Assembly: GCA_030530875.1 (NCBI GenBank)
Contig: JAUMUD010000009.1
Coordinates: 1-57,979, forward strand
Source: Corynebacterium sp.
Lineage (GTDB): Bacteria; Actinomycetota; Actinomycetes; Mycobacteriales; Mycobacteriaceae
Length of the DNA stretch: 57,979 nucleotides
Reading direction: 5' to 3'
The notes beneath the pieces were generated by a model. The model ran no database searches, was not told the DNA's origin, and worked only from the letters and a program-made list of their open reading frames with translations. The position numbers and the translations under genes were made by a program. Shown here one piece after another: positions 7,384 to 16,990 of this stretch. Each line of letters opens with the position of its first letter. The first letter of the stretch is position 1.

Positions 7384-8340
7384 TTACCCTTGACCAGCAA
7401 CTTTCTTTAACGTGTTAGTCTGTTCAATCAAGTCCTTACACCGTTGCTGTTGGGTCGCATTTGGCGCATTTTTGGTGTGGCACCCGACGGAGATTCGCGT
7501 CGGATTTTCACGCCAGGAAGCCCAGTAGACCTGAGAGCCATCACCAGGCTCCTCGATATAGTCAATGGTGGAGCTACGCCCGTGTTGCGGACTTACGGCG
7601 CGCAGATTCTTGTCCTCAGCAATGAGCTGCTGCATGAGGGCATCCTCATAGACCAAATCACGAAGCACCATAATGCGCTGTTCAGGGTCATTAGCGGGAC
7701 TGCCCACTACCCCATCGCCCACCACTTCCCAGTTCACTTGTGCAGGCAAGACAAAACCATTCAGGGTCACAGTGGAATTTGTGGCAGCAAGGGTCCCCGA
7801 GTAGCTCTCAGCCCTGGTGCTTGGGGCTGCAGTACTGCTCGTCGGGAAGCTAATCTTGCGCTCCTTGTAGATAATGCGACCATCAGTGCTGGCAGCGGCA
7901 CTGGTGAGAACCTCGCTGGTTTCTGCGGAGGCAGGAAGCACCTGCGGGCCGCGCTCCTCACGCACATAGACGGCCATGCCAATTGCTGTGCAAGCAGCCA
8001 CCACAGCCACGCAACCAATGGTGAGCAGTGGGCGGCGGTTACGGCGGCGCACCCGGTGGCGGGGCGGGCTGTAATCGGCTGGAAAAGCGACAGCACCTTG
8101 TGCAAGCAAGCTGTGAATAAGGGGTTCGGTGGCTTCTTCATTCCCCTTGACCGCCACATCAATATTGGGCCAATCATGCCCCGCTAGGTCCTTGACCTGC
8201 TGAATCATAGACTTGGTTGCCCACCCTTCCGCCAAGCCAGCGGCCGGCAGATCGTAGCGGTAGAGACTTTCAGCACCGGGAACCCCGGAGAAGATGCTGG
8301 CATTATCCAGCACGGTGATTTCAATTCGAATCCGAGACAT
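7384..8340 (-). CDS. Type VII secretion-associated protein, Rv3446c-like
   Basis: The 318-residue protein starts MSRIRIEITVLDN. It has an N-terminal cytoplasmic domain, a basic patch (RHRVRRRNRR), one membrane segment at about residues 106-127 and an extracytoplasmic domain. That domain ends with two Cys (SVGCHT... and QQQRCKD) that may form a disulfide. Place and architecture match the actinobacterial T7SS-associated family typified by Rv3446c. I chose ATG 8340, with GAAAGGA 6-8 nt upstream; an adjacent ATG at 8343 is possible. A longer upstream extension would lie inside eccC. The gene overlaps eccC by 20 nt, so the two are coupled. Its biochemical role is unknown. Confidence 0.8.
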   Translation of the reverse strand: MSRIRIEITVLDNASIFSGVPGAESLYRYDLPAAGLAEGWATKSMIQQVKDLAGHDWPNIDVAVKGNEEATEPLIHSLLAQGAVAFPADYSPPRHRVRRRNRRPLLTIGCVAVVAACTAIGMAVYVREERGPQVLPASAETSEVLTSAAASTDGRIIYKERKISFPTSSTAAPSTRAESYSGTLAATNSTVTLNGFVLPAQVNWEVVGDGVVGSPANDPEQRIMVLRDLVYEDALMQQLIAEDKNLRAVSPQHGRSSTIDYIEEPGDGSQVYWASWRENPTRISVGCHTKNAPNATQQQRCKDLIEQTNTLKKVAGQG

Positions 8341-11300
8341 CATTGTCCTTTCGGGTAGTTGGAAGGGCCACGAGCATGAGGTTCTTATCCCCAAAATAGC
8401 CGCGGCCGGATGGCAGTTCCTCGGGGCGAATCCCGAGAATATTTCCTTCATCCTTGCTGGTAGACAGCAAAAGCACGGAAGGATTTTGGTCTTTAATATC
8501 GCTGATGACTTGCTGATAGCGGCACCTGGCCACACCGCCAGAACGGCGCGCAATCACAATAGAGAAGCCAATATCGCGCGCATATGGGATAAGTGGGGCT
8601 AGGGAGCCAAGCAGGAAATCGGGTAGCACATCGAGGTCGTCGATAAGCAAGAAAATATGGGGGCCGCTCCACCATGAGCGATCGCGCAGCTGCTGGGCGG
8701 TGGTGTCGGCGCCCGGTAGTCGGCTTTCTAGCTTTTCGACGAGCTCCGCAATTACCGCGCTGCTCTTGTCCGCGGTGGCGCTGTAGTAGCTCTCGTCCTC
8801 GAGCGTGCCGAGGTGTGTGCGCTTGTGGTCGATGAGGTAGATTTCCCCCTCGGCTTCCGCGATGATGTGGGCGAGCGCAGTACTCTTTCCGGAGCCGCGA
8901 TTACCGAATATAAATAGGAATGGGTTTTCCACATACTCCCAATAAGCGGTGCGCAGACCCTTGGCGAGCATACCGAGGCGTATTGCATTTTCCCTGCGTG
9001 GGGCAAGGTCGGTGCTAAAACATCTCTCTGGAAGCTCTTTGAGGACGGGCACATGAAGCTCACCACGGGCTTGGATAATATCCATGATGATTTGATTATC
9101 CGAGTGGGTGGCGGTGGCGATTTTAATCTGTTCGCCATCGAGATTAATGCCGCGTCCTGGCTGTGGGGGCACGGCCATTTGGGCCTGGCGGCTGATGAGC
9201 GAATCATGGGCATCGCTAATGGAGAGCTCGATGCGGCCGGTAATGAGCTCGCGCGCATTAATGCGAATGCTGCCCCAACGTGGGGTTGAGACAAGCAGGT
9301 GGACCTTGGCGGCAAGCCCGTCGGTCGCGATAAAGGCGAGCTCATCGCAGAATTCCTCGGTGAGATTATGCCAACCGTCAATGACCAGGAAGGTATGACG
9401 TGCCTCAGGTTGTTTAATCAACTCGAGTACTTCATTGAGCACGGCACGGATTCGCTCCGGTTCGGTGGCAAAGGCGGCCACATGCGGAAGGTTGGTGAGG
9501 TGTTCAAGCTCAGAACCGACCAGGTAGAAGCGAATATCTTCGGTGGAATGCGTGGCGCTCATGGCAAGAATAATGGCGCGAAGAGCCGTAGTCTTGCCGG
9601 TCTGTGGACCGCCACAAATGGCCACATGGCCAGTGGCCCCGGTGAAGTCCACAATGAAGGGGTCCTGGCGCTGCAAATACGGCCTATCAATCCACCCAAT
9701 GGGCGCGCTGAGGAAGGGGCTCTCAGTGCCAAGAACCCGGCGCAGGGGCAGGATTTCTGGCAGTGGTTCGAGCCAAATCTTATGCGCTTGGCTGCTTGCT
9801 TCCCGCTTGGCACCATCGACAATAAGATCGACCACGGTTGTGTTCGCGCTGGTTATAGGCTGGTTTGTGACAAATTCTAGTGAATGCCAGCCGTCGAAAC
9901 GCACGAGCGGGGCCGGTGCTGCTTGGCTAAGTTCCTCCACGGGGCCGGAAACATAGTCGGCCCTAAAGCGGCGCAGACTATCGGCATCCGTTTTGAGAAA
10001 ACCGACTCCTGGTTGTGCAGGCAACTCATAAGCATCGGCCACACCAAGGACCTGGCGGGATTCCATGGCGGAAAAGGTCTTAAGACCAATGCGGTAGGAA
10101 AGATGCGAGTCAAGCCCACGCAGCTTTCCTTCCTCTAGGCGCTGGCTGGCCAAAAGAAGATGAATACCGAGGCTTCGCCCAAGCCTGCCCACGGCCACGA
10201 AGAGCTCCGCGAAATCCGGATGTTGGCCAAGAAGCTCTGAAAACTCATCAAGAATAATGACAAGTGCTGGCAGCGGCCCATAGCCATTAGGAAGCTGGCC
10301 ACTCTCTAAAGCCGCAGTATAAGCACCTATATTTGCAAAATTACCCGCATGGCGCAGTAGCTCCTGGCGCCTATTCATCTCACCATTGATGGCATCCTGC
10401 ATGCGGTCAACAAGGTGTGCTTCATCCGAAAGATTCGTAATAACAGCACTGGTATGTGGAAGCCCATCAAGCCCAAGGAAGGTAGCACCACCCTTGAAGT
10501 CCACAAGCACAAAGTTGAGCACATCAGGACTGTGAGTGGCAGCGAGAGCTACAACAAGGGTGCGAAGCAACTCGGATTTGCCGGAGCCAGTGGCACCAAT
10601 GCACAGCCCATGGGGACCAACCCCACCCTTAGCATGCTCCTTGAGATCCAAATAGACCGCTTGACCTGAAGGATCTACCCCGATTGGTACCTTGAGCAGG
10701 TTCTTTCCGCGAGGCGACCAGTCAATGGCCGTGGCCAATGTGGAGGTGTGGGAGTGCGAGGGGCGTCGATACGCTGTGAGGAAGCGGGCCAGAATTTCAG
10801 CCTGGCCGTGGCTTAGCAAATCGGGCTGGCCAAGCTCCTCATGGCCCTGGGTGGTTTCCATGGAAATCACCTCATCCACATTGATGGTCACAACCTCATC
10901 ATTGGGCCCAAAACTGAGTACACAGTCAGTGCCCTTGGGCGGCCGATTACCAATGTGGACGTGGAATTGCGCCTGGTCAATGCAGTGGGGAGTCCATTTT
11001 AGCCAATCCCACTCATCGCTATCCCAGCTAAAACTCACAGCCTCTGGCCCATAGTGGAAGAGCAGCTGCGCGACCATGGAGCGGACCAGGCTCATGGCGG
11101 CCGCGCGATTGCCATCAAAATTGAGCCGGTCAAAGGCCTTGAGCTCCACGACCAGCGGCATCTGTGGGACGGTGGAGTGCGCAGCCATAAAATTGCGCAT
11201 ACTCACTGCACAGACCGGGTCGAGATCCTCGGTGGCCCCGGAATCCTGCACCTCAATGGGGGTGCAGAGCCCCGCCACCCCAGTACCGATACGGACCGGG

Positions 11301-11746
11301 AACTGATCAGCTTCGCGCTCCCACATTCGGCGGGAACCTAGCATTGACCAGAGCTTATCCGGGTCCGGATGGTAGTGGTAGTGGTGCAGGCGCTGCTGGT
11401 GCGCATTGGCCTGCGCTTTATGGCGAATGACATCAATATGGCGCATAAAGGCGCGCCGTTGTTCATCCAGGTCTTCGCGGCTTGTCCCCGTCATCCCCAG
11501 CATGCTCGCCACCATCATCAGTGGGAAGAGCGCCATCATTGGGCTTGTGCCCGAGCGCAGCATGAAAAAGAGCATGCCAATAACCAGTAGCAGCATGGCT
11601 ACTGGCATAAGCAAGCGCACCAGCGACATCGGCTGCGGCCGCGGTGCTGGTGGCACCGTTTCAGGGGTTATTGACCCCTGAGGGAGTGGCGGGGCGATGC
11701 TTCGCTCACCCGGGTGATGCGGTCGGATAACCGTAATCACATTCAT
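8321..11746 (-). CDS. eccC: Type VII secretion ATPase EccC (fused EccCa/EccCb)
   Basis: EccC is the FtsK/SpoIIIE-type motor that recognises WXG100 substrates and drives export. This protein has 1141 residues. Two membrane helices are at about 42-62 and 68-86. Three ATPase domains follow, with Walker A motifs GATGSGKS (384-391), GGPQTGKT (712-719) and GNRGSGKS (948-955). The first has a full Walker B (VIILDEFSE, Asp500-Glu501). The second (FLVIDGW) lacks the catalytic Glu, and the third has FLLIDDLD. Only domain 1 therefore looks fully catalytic, as in other EccC proteins. The gene is divergent from eccD and heads the eccC, Rv3446c-like, esxU, esxT series. Confidence 0.97.
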   Translation of the reverse strand: MNVITVIRPHHPGERSIAPPLPQGSITPETVPPAPRPQPMSLVRLLMPVAMLLLVIGMLFFMLRSGTSPMMALFPLMMVASMLGMTGTSREDLDEQRRAFMRHIDVIRHKAQANAHQQRLHHYHYHPDPDKLWSMLGSRRMWEREADQFPVRIGTGVAGLCTPIEVQDSGATEDLDPVCAVSMRNFMAAHSTVPQMPLVVELKAFDRLNFDGNRAAAMSLVRSMVAQLLFHYGPEAVSFSWDSDEWDWLKWTPHCIDQAQFHVHIGNRPPKGTDCVLSFGPNDEVVTINVDEVISMETTQGHEELGQPDLLSHGQAEILARFLTAYRRPSHSHTSTLATAIDWSPRGKNLLKVPIGVDPSGQAVYLDLKEHAKGGVGPHGLCIGATGSGKSELLRTLVVALAATHSPDVLNFVLVDFKGGATFLGLDGLPHTSAVITNLSDEAHLVDRMQDAINGEMNRRQELLRHAGNFANIGAYTAALESGQLPNGYGPLPALVIILDEFSELLGQHPDFAELFVAVGRLGRSLGIHLLLASQRLEEGKLRGLDSHLSYRIGLKTFSAMESRQVLGVADAYELPAQPGVGFLKTDADSLRRFRADYVSGPVEELSQAAPAPLVRFDGWHSLEFVTNQPITSANTTVVDLIVDGAKREASSQAHKIWLEPLPEILPLRRVLGTESPFLSAPIGWIDRPYLQRQDPFIVDFTGATGHVAICGGPQTGKTTALRAIILAMSATHSTEDIRFYLVGSELEHLTNLPHVAAFATEPERIRAVLNEVLELIKQPEARHTFLVIDGWHNLTEEFCDELAFIATDGLAAKVHLLVSTPRWGSIRINARELITGRIELSISDAHDSLISRQAQMAVPPQPGRGINLDGEQIKIATATHSDNQIIMDIIQARGELHVPVLKELPERCFSTDLAPRRENAIRLGMLAKGLRTAYWEYVENPFLFIFGNRGSGKSTALAHIIAEAEGEIYLIDHKRTHLGTLEDESYYSATADKSSAVIAELVEKLESRLPGADTTAQQLRDRSWWSGPHIFLLIDDLDVLPDFLLGSLAPLIPYARDIGFSIVIARRSGGVARCRYQQVISDIKDQNPSVLLLSTSKDEGNILGIRPEELPSGRGYFGDKNLMLVALPTTRKDNDVSDSN

Positions 11747-11824
11747 ACATGTCCAATCCCCCTTTACCCAACTCTCATCTTAATGCATAATGGAGATTAG
11801 GGAAAGGGTGGAATTGAGGATTCC
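11747..11824. promoter_or_regulatory. Divergent eccC/eccD promoter region
   Basis: The 78 bp hold an AT-rich near-palindrome (TTAATGCATAAT at about 11780) that supplies a CATAAT-like -10 box for eccD and a CATTAT/TAAGAT-like box for eccC. Both halves of the ESX locus may share control here. Confidence 0.4.
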
Positions 11825-13117
11825 ATGTCTCATCTACACCCGCAAAGTATTAACGCAGCTCTTCGGCTGCGGATTCGACTGGAGTGCCAGGAAATGGCAC
11901 CCCAGGTTTCGCTATGCGATATTTCTATTCCGGCGGGCTTATGTTTGGCCGATGTCAAGGATGAAATTCTGAATTTGGTTTCGGCCCCGCCGAGTGATTC
12001 GCCGTGGATTTTTTCCACGGCCCTTGGGCAGGAACTTGATTATTCTGTTCCGCTTCATGATTTACCGCTTCGGCCCGGCGCGACGGTGGTGATTCGCCCG
12101 TACCAGCTTGAGCCGCATCCAATTATTGCCGATGCCGCTGAGACACTGAGCGATATTCCGAAAAATATCTCCGTTGAGGGGCTCTCCCTAGCACTTTTTG
12201 TGGTGGCCGGTATTGGGGCTTTTCTGCTGTGGCCGCCGGCTTTTGTGGCGGCGGGTTTGGCTGTTCTTTGCTTTGTGCATTCTGTGCTATTTGCCCGGCG
12301 CGCGATTTATGGTGCCCTTGGCTCTTTCTTTCTTGGCTTATCTACGACCCTATTCCTACTTACTGCTTCTTTTGCGCTGCCTTTGGCGGGTCTTGTGGGC
12401 TCGGTTTTGGGCATTGCCTCGCTGGCGGTGGGCTTGGTTCGGGATAGTCGGGTTCTTGGGGCGGCTATCAGTTTTGGCCTCAGTATGGCGTTGAGCTGCG
12501 CGATTAGCTTCGTGCTTCCTGGTTCTTTTTCTGGTTCCATGGTGCTGGCCGGCCTCATTGGGCTAAGTATGGGCCCAAAGATTTGTGCTTATGCTGCGGG
12601 CTTATCCGTACCACTTCTTCCTAGTGCCGGTGAGCCGCTACCGGATTTGGAAGTGACAAGTTTTGAAAATAGTGCCAACCGGGCTGTGGCCTTAACCGAT
12701 GGGCTGCACTGCGGGGTGGCTGCCGCAATGATGGGCGGTCTCCTACTCCCCTGCTTGTTTGAACAAGACGCGCCTGCTTTTTATTGGGCTTTATATCCGG
12801 TCGTGGCGGGGGTTTGTGTGCTGCATTGTGTGCGGCTTCGCACTACCCTCTCCTGCTGGGCACTGTGGTGCGTGGTGCTAATGGCCCTTGGGTCTTGGGC
12901 CTATCTTGGTCGCTCTTTTGAGGGCTGGGTTGCGATAGTGCCCGGTGTCTTTCTTGGCCTGGGATTGCTCGCTCCTGTGATTGCTTCGAAGGTGCCCGGT
13001 GCAAGCCCCACAACGGTGGTGTGGATTGAGCGTATTGAGTCCCTCTGCCTTGCTATGGCACTACCGGTCTGTCTCTACTCCATGGGGCTCTTCCATATGG
13101 TTCGGGGGCTGCTCTAA
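11825..13117 (+). CDS. eccD: Type VII secretion integral membrane protein EccD
   Basis: EccD forms the membrane vestibule of the ESX channel. The 430-residue protein starts MSHLHPQSINAAL. It has an N-terminal ubiquitin-like domain of about 95 residues (ALRLRIRLEC... TVVIRPYQ), followed by about eleven membrane helices from residue 118 to the end. GAGG precedes the ATG. The stop overlaps the mycP start (TAATG), so the two are coupled. It is somewhat shorter than mycobacterial EccD proteins but complete. Confidence 0.95.
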   Translation: MSHLHPQSINAALRLRIRLECQEMAPQVSLCDISIPAGLCLADVKDEILNLVSAPPSDSPWIFSTALGQELDYSVPLHDLPLRPGATVVIRPYQLEPHPIIADAAETLSDIPKNISVEGLSLALFVVAGIGAFLLWPPAFVAAGLAVLCFVHSVLFARRAIYGALGSFFLGLSTTLFLLTASFALPLAGLVGSVLGIASLAVGLVRDSRVLGAAISFGLSMALSCAISFVLPGSFSGSMVLAGLIGLSMGPKICAYAAGLSVPLLPSAGEPLPDLEVTSFENSANRAVALTDGLHCGVAAAMMGGLLLPCLFEQDAPAFYWALYPVVAGVCVLHCVRLRTTLSCWALWCVVLMALGSWAYLGRSFEGWVAIVPGVFLGLGLLAPVIASKVPGASPTTVVWIERIESLCLAMALPVCLYSMGLFHMVRGLL

Positions 13118-14502
13118 TGCGTATAATTTTACTTGCAGTGGCCTTCTACCTGGCCTTTTCCAACCCCGCCTATGCCTATACCTCCATCTGGCAGCCACCA
13201 AGTTATGGCGATGAAGAGACCGAAACCGAGACCCACACCGTAACCCCAGAGCCCGTGCGGGAGACGGTGATTGTGACCCAAGCCCCTGAACCTGCGCCAC
13301 CGCCACCACCGCCACCACCTCCGGCGCCGGTTCAGGAAGTCGTGCGAGTAACTGAGACGGTGACTTCGACGAGTGTGGCTCCTCCACCGCCAACTACACC
13401 ACGAGTTGTTATAACAAGTGAAGCGCCAGCGCCACCCCCAGTGGTTCCCGCAGATGCGCCACCACCAAAACCCGCAGAATGTAAACCTGCGGGCTTGAGT
13501 GTGCGCGGTGATGAGGGCCCGGGCCCCATCCCCATGGATGACCTCTTACACGCCCACCAATTTGCAACAGGGGCCGGGGTGCGAGTGGCCATTATTGATA
13601 CCGGCATTGCCCCACACCCACGCATTGCCGGGCGCCTTGAAAATATTGGTGCAGAAAGCGGGGACTGCGATGGGCACGGCACCGTAGTGGCCGGCATTAT
13701 TGGGGCCAGCCATGGCGGTGGCTATGGTGGTATTGCGCCCAACGCCCAATTGCTCAACGTCCCAGATCATGGCGGGACCCTGGATAGTTTGGCCGGTGCC
13801 ATTACGCGCGCGGTGGATGCCGGGGCAGATGTGATCAATATTTCCATTGTTGGCTGCTTTGACCCGGCAAGCCCAGCAAATACCGATGCGGTGGATAAGG
13901 CGCTGCTCTATGCGGAGCGTCGGAACGCTATAGTAATTGGCGCGGCAGGAAATGTGGGCGGCTCCTGCCCGGCCGGGTCCGTGGTCTACCCAGCCCACGC
14001 ACCAACAGTACTGGGAGTAGGCGCGGTGGACAATGGCTACGCGGTCGCCGGCTACAGCGTGGCCGACCCAAGCAGGTCAGGGGTCAACGCGCCGGGCACA
14101 ATGAACATGGGCTTGGCCGCCACCGGCGATGGATTCATCCGTGCCTTGGCACCAGACCGGCCACTAATTGGCACAAGCTTTGCCGCGCCCATTATTGCCG
14201 GGGCCGCAGCCCTTCTTCGTGAACGGTACCCCTTAGAATCCGCTTTTGAAATTCGAAACCGGATTATCCACGCCCGCGAAGGCAGCTCAAATACCATCTC
14301 CATCGGACGCGTGATGAGCGCAACCCCCTATGACCCGCACTACCGGCTCGAGGCAGTGAGCTATGCCCGGCCCGAAGAAAAACCAGCACCGCGCCGGGCA
14401 GTGTTGGCGGGTGCTGGTGTGATAGTGGTGCTGGTGGTGCTAGTACCGCTGGTATATCGGGCTTCGCGCCGCCTCGATACTGAGGTCGCTACCGGCGGGT
14501 AG
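13117..14502 (+). CDS. mycP: Mycosin protease MycP (ESX-4 type)
   Basis: Mycosins are membrane-anchored subtilisin-like proteases that stabilise ESX channels. This 461-residue protein has a signal peptide (cleavage near AYA, residue 20). A Pro/Thr-rich stretch with nine consecutive Pro follows at about 61-69. The S8 domain has a full triad: Asp161 (AIIDTGI), His187 (DGHGTVVAG) and Ser354 (GTSFAAP). A C-terminal membrane helix at about 427-447 ends in a basic tail. The Pro-rich region replaces the usual N-terminal extension. Its last 63 bp overlap the 3' end of eccB on the other strand. Confidence 0.95.
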   Translation: MRIILLAVAFYLAFSNPAYAYTSIWQPPSYGDEETETETHTVTPEPVRETVIVTQAPEPAPPPPPPPPPAPVQEVVRVTETVTSTSVAPPPPTTPRVVITSEAPAPPPVVPADAPPPKPAECKPAGLSVRGDEGPGPIPMDDLLHAHQFATGAGVRVAIIDTGIAPHPRIAGRLENIGAESGDCDGHGTVVAGIIGASHGGGYGGIAPNAQLLNVPDHGGTLDSLAGAITRAVDAGADVINISIVGCFDPASPANTDAVDKALLYAERRNAIVIGAAGNVGGSCPAGSVVYPAHAPTVLGVGAVDNGYAVAGYSVADPSRSGVNAPGTMNMGLAATGDGFIRALAPDRPLIGTSFAAPIIAGAAALLRERYPLESAFEIRNRIIHAREGSSNTISIGRVMSATPYDPHYRLEAVSYARPEEKPAPRRAVLAGAGVIVVLVVLVPLVYRASRRLDTEVATGG

Positions 14503-15648
14503 AAGACGGATAATATCCCAGGGCACCTGGGAGGGATTAGTAGCCCCGATGGTCTCCATGACCTCGGGGCTTGGTACAGCGTGGCGCAGGCCTGTTTCGC
14601 CAATGACGAAGAGGCCGGAGCCTGTATCCACTGGTAGGGCACTGGAAAGATCCGAATCATAGTGGGTGGCTTCCGTATCACCCACCAGTGCTAGGGCTGG
14701 GGTTTCTTTGTCGAAGAAGCGGGTTTCTGTTGGGGAGGCACAGATGCGCTTTTCGGCGGTTTTTTGAAATTCCACAGGTCCATCGGGAAGGACCAGGCCG
14801 CTGGGGGCGCGCTCATAGGTGGTGGCGTTGAATTCGCGCTTTGGGGTGCCAAGAGCGGCGAGAATCTGGTGATGGAATTCATGAATGGGGGCCACCTGGT
14901 TATTAAAGAGTACCCATTTTTCGGAATAGGCCTCAGCCTTGGGGATGGTGTATGCGGGTTGTTCGCGGATGGTGGCGAGCACGGCGGGGGTGATATGCCA
15001 GCGCGGTGTGGAGTAATCAATGCCCAGCGCATCCTGGATGGCGCGGCCGGCCTGGCCCTCGGGGATTTTTCTTCGCCCGATATGGTCAAGAACCCAAAGG
15101 TCATTATCGGTGGCAAGTAAAATTGCTTGGCCCTCAGTGAGTTTGGTGCCGGCATTGGGTTCGCGGGCCTGCACAATGATGGAGGTGTCCTGGGTACAGA
15201 CTGACCAGGAGCGGCTGGCGGGCTTGCCATCGAGCCAGGCGGGTGCATCGAGAATACCCAAGGCTTGGCCACGAGGAATGGGCCTTAGCACCTCATCGGA
15301 AGCCTTCTTGGGTTGAACGGCCTTGCCCAGAAGAAGTCGGCCCGAGGTGATATTGGGCACGGGGTGAAGTTGGCCGGCCTCGCCACGGACATAGAGGGCA
15401 CCGGCATGGGTACGGATGAGTTCGGCCTCACCGGGCTGGGTGGCGGGTTTGAAAAATGAATAGGCGAGAAGCGCAATAATACCAATAATAGATGCGATGA
15501 GCCCTGCGGTAAAAGCGCGCTGGCGGCGACCCAAAGGGTCATGAATCATGCGAATATCGCCTAGCACCAAACCGTGGAGTAGGCGTTTTTCTAAAAACTT
15601 ATGCCCAGAAACCTGGGCCTTCGTTGTTGGCGGTAGAAGACGTACCAT
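14440..15648 (-). CDS. eccB: Type VII secretion protein EccB
   Basis: EccB is the mainly extracytoplasmic component of the ESX core complex. The 402-residue protein starts MVRLLPPTTKAQVSGHKFL, a typical EccB N-terminus. It has one membrane helix at about 47-67 and a large outer domain with a few Cys (WSVCTQD, KRICASP). A Shine-Dalgarno (AAGGATG) precedes the ATG. It is transcribed opposite to eccD-mycP and its 3' end overlaps mycP by 63 bp. No eccE is present, consistent with ESX-4-type systems. Confidence 0.94.
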   Translation of the reverse strand: MVRLLPPTTKAQVSGHKFLEKRLLHGLVLGDIRMIHDPLGRRQRAFTAGLIASIIGIIALLAYSFFKPATQPGEAELIRTHAGALYVRGEAGQLHPVPNITSGRLLLGKAVQPKKASDEVLRPIPRGQALGILDAPAWLDGKPASRSWSVCTQDTSIIVQAREPNAGTKLTEGQAILLATDNDLWVLDHIGRRKIPEGQAGRAIQDALGIDYSTPRWHITPAVLATIREQPAYTIPKAEAYSEKWVLFNNQVAPIHEFHHQILAALGTPKREFNATTYERAPSGLVLPDGPVEFQKTAEKRICASPTETRFFDKETPALALVGDTEATHYDSDLSSALPVDTGSGLFVIGETGLRHAVPSPEVMETIGATNPSQVPWDIIRLLPAGSDLSIEAARSPIYQRY

Positions 15649-15677
15649 TTAGCATCCTTACCACCCTTTCCCGCTTT

Positions 15678-16523
15678 TTATTCTAGCTCATCGCGCCGTG
15701 CCCTGGTTTTCAAAATTCGGGCAGCCCATTGGTCCTCGGGAGGATAAGCCACACCAACGAGGCTTAAACCGCAGGCAGGGGCAATGGGGGTAAGGCTGGT
15801 GCGTTTTTCGGCCTTCAAAAGTGTGTTCATGATCTCTGGTTCATGGCGCCCCTCCCCCACCGCAATGCAGGCACCGACAAGGCCACGGACCATATGCCAG
15901 CAGAAGGCATCGGCATAAACCTCGGCCATATAAAGGTGGGGTTCTCTTTCGGTGGAGATGTCTACCCAGCGGAAGTGTTGAAGGTCGCGCACCGTGGTGG
16001 CATGTTCGCGCAGTTTTGAAAAACCGGCAAAATCATGTAGGCCAATAACTCTTTGGGCGGCGGCGTTCATGCGGTCCAGATCCAGTGGGCGTGGATAGTA
16101 GGCGGTATCGCGGCCCCTGGATGGGTGCACACCAGCAGGGTCGTGGGAGAGGCGATATTCGTACTGGCGCTGGAGGGCTGAGAAACGCGCGTCAAAGTCA
16201 GTGGAGACTTGGGTGATTTTATGGATGCGAATATCGGGTGGTAGGAGCTTTCGCAAGCGCGGGACAAGGCGCGTGGGATCCCCATTGGTGGGGCGTTGAT
16301 TCAGAATGTGTGCGGGCAGGTCCACGTGCGCAACCTGACCGGAGGCGTGCACGCCGGCGTCGGTACGCCCGGCACAGACAAGTTCGACGGGGGCTTGGGC
16401 AATGAGCGCAAGTTTTTCCTCAATGGTGCGCTGAACTGTGCGCGTGCTGGGGTTCTTTTGGCTGGCCCAACCGTGGAAGTCGGTGCCATCATAGGCGATG
16501 TCGAGGCGCAGGCGAATAGTCAC
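15678..16523 (-). CDS. truA: tRNA pseudouridine(38-40) synthase
   Basis: TruA converts U38, U39 and U40 in the tRNA anticodon arm to pseudouridine. The 281-residue protein has the N-terminal RLRLDIAYDGTDFHGWA block and CAGRTDAGVHASGQVAH, which contains the catalytic Asp. YEYRLSHDP and HMVRGLVGACIAVGEGR follow. The GTG start at 16523 has no Shine-Dalgarno. A TACACT box lies 6 nt upstream, directly after the rplQ terminator, so truA probably has its own leaderless transcript. Confidence 0.96.
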   Translation of the reverse strand: MTIRLRLDIAYDGTDFHGWASQKNPSTRTVQRTIEEKLALIAQAPVELVCAGRTDAGVHASGQVAHVDLPAHILNQRPTNGDPTRLVPRLRKLLPPDIRIHKITQVSTDFDARFSALQRQYEYRLSHDPAGVHPSRGRDTAYYPRPLDLDRMNAAAQRVIGLHDFAGFSKLREHATTVRDLQHFRWVDISTEREPHLYMAEVYADAFCWHMVRGLVGACIAVGEGRHEPEIMNTLLKAEKRTSLTPIAPACGLSLVGVAYPPEDQWAARILKTRARRDELE

Positions 16524-16529
16524 TCAATT

Positions 16530-16535
16530 AGTGTA
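16530..16535 (-). promoter_or_regulatory. -10 box of a probable leaderless truA promoter
   Basis: TACACT on the minus strand is followed by 6 nt (AATTGA) and the GTG start of truA. It lies just past the T run of the rplQ terminator. Confidence 0.45.
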
Positions 16536-16542
16536 CAAAAAA

Positions 16543-16568
16543 TGGCGCCTACCCGAAGGTAGACGCCA
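16543..16568 (-). terminator. rplQ terminator
   Basis: TGGCG-C-CTACC, a CGAA loop and GGTAG-A-CGCCA form a strong stem. On the minus strand it is followed by TTTTTTG. Confidence 0.9.
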
Positions 16569-16584
16569 CAACAGATTTCTGAAA

Positions 16585-16941
16585 TTACTCAGTAACCAGA
16601 GAAATCTGGGACATAGGGGCGTTATCGCCCTTACGGTTCTCAAGCTTCACAATGCGGGTATAACCGCCGTTGCGATCAGCAAACTTTGGAGCGATCTCGT
16701 CGAAAAGGGTGGCGACGGCGTCCTTGTTTGGAACGAGCTTCAGAACATTACGACGGTCCGCAACGGAACCGCTCTTAGCCTTGGTGATGAGCTTCTCAGC
16801 ATATGGGCGGAGAAGGCGTGCCTTGGCATCGGTGGTCTTGATGGCACCGTGCTCGAACAGCTGCGCAGCCAGGTTAGAGAGAATCTTAGCCTGGTGGGAA
16901 GCAGAACCGCCGAGACGTGCGCCCTTCTTGGGCTGTGGCAT
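16585..16941 (-). CDS. rplQ: 50S ribosomal protein L17
   Basis: This 118-residue protein starts [17 protein letters not shown] and carries the L17 core features: [29 protein letters not shown] and YTRIVKL. It is a large-subunit protein near the exit tunnel. It lies downstream of rpoA, the usual bacterial arrangement, and ends at the hairpin at 16543-16568. Confidence 0.98.
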   Translation of the reverse strand: MPQPKKGARLGGSASHQAKILSNLAAQLFEHGAIKTTDAKARLLRPYAEKLITKAKSGSVADRRNVLKLVPNKDAVATLFDEIAPKFADRNGGYTRIVKLENRKGDNAPMSQISLVTE

Positions 16942-16990
16942 GGTGTACTCCTCGTGTACTTATTGTTTCAGGTCGCTTGTTGCTGCTCGA

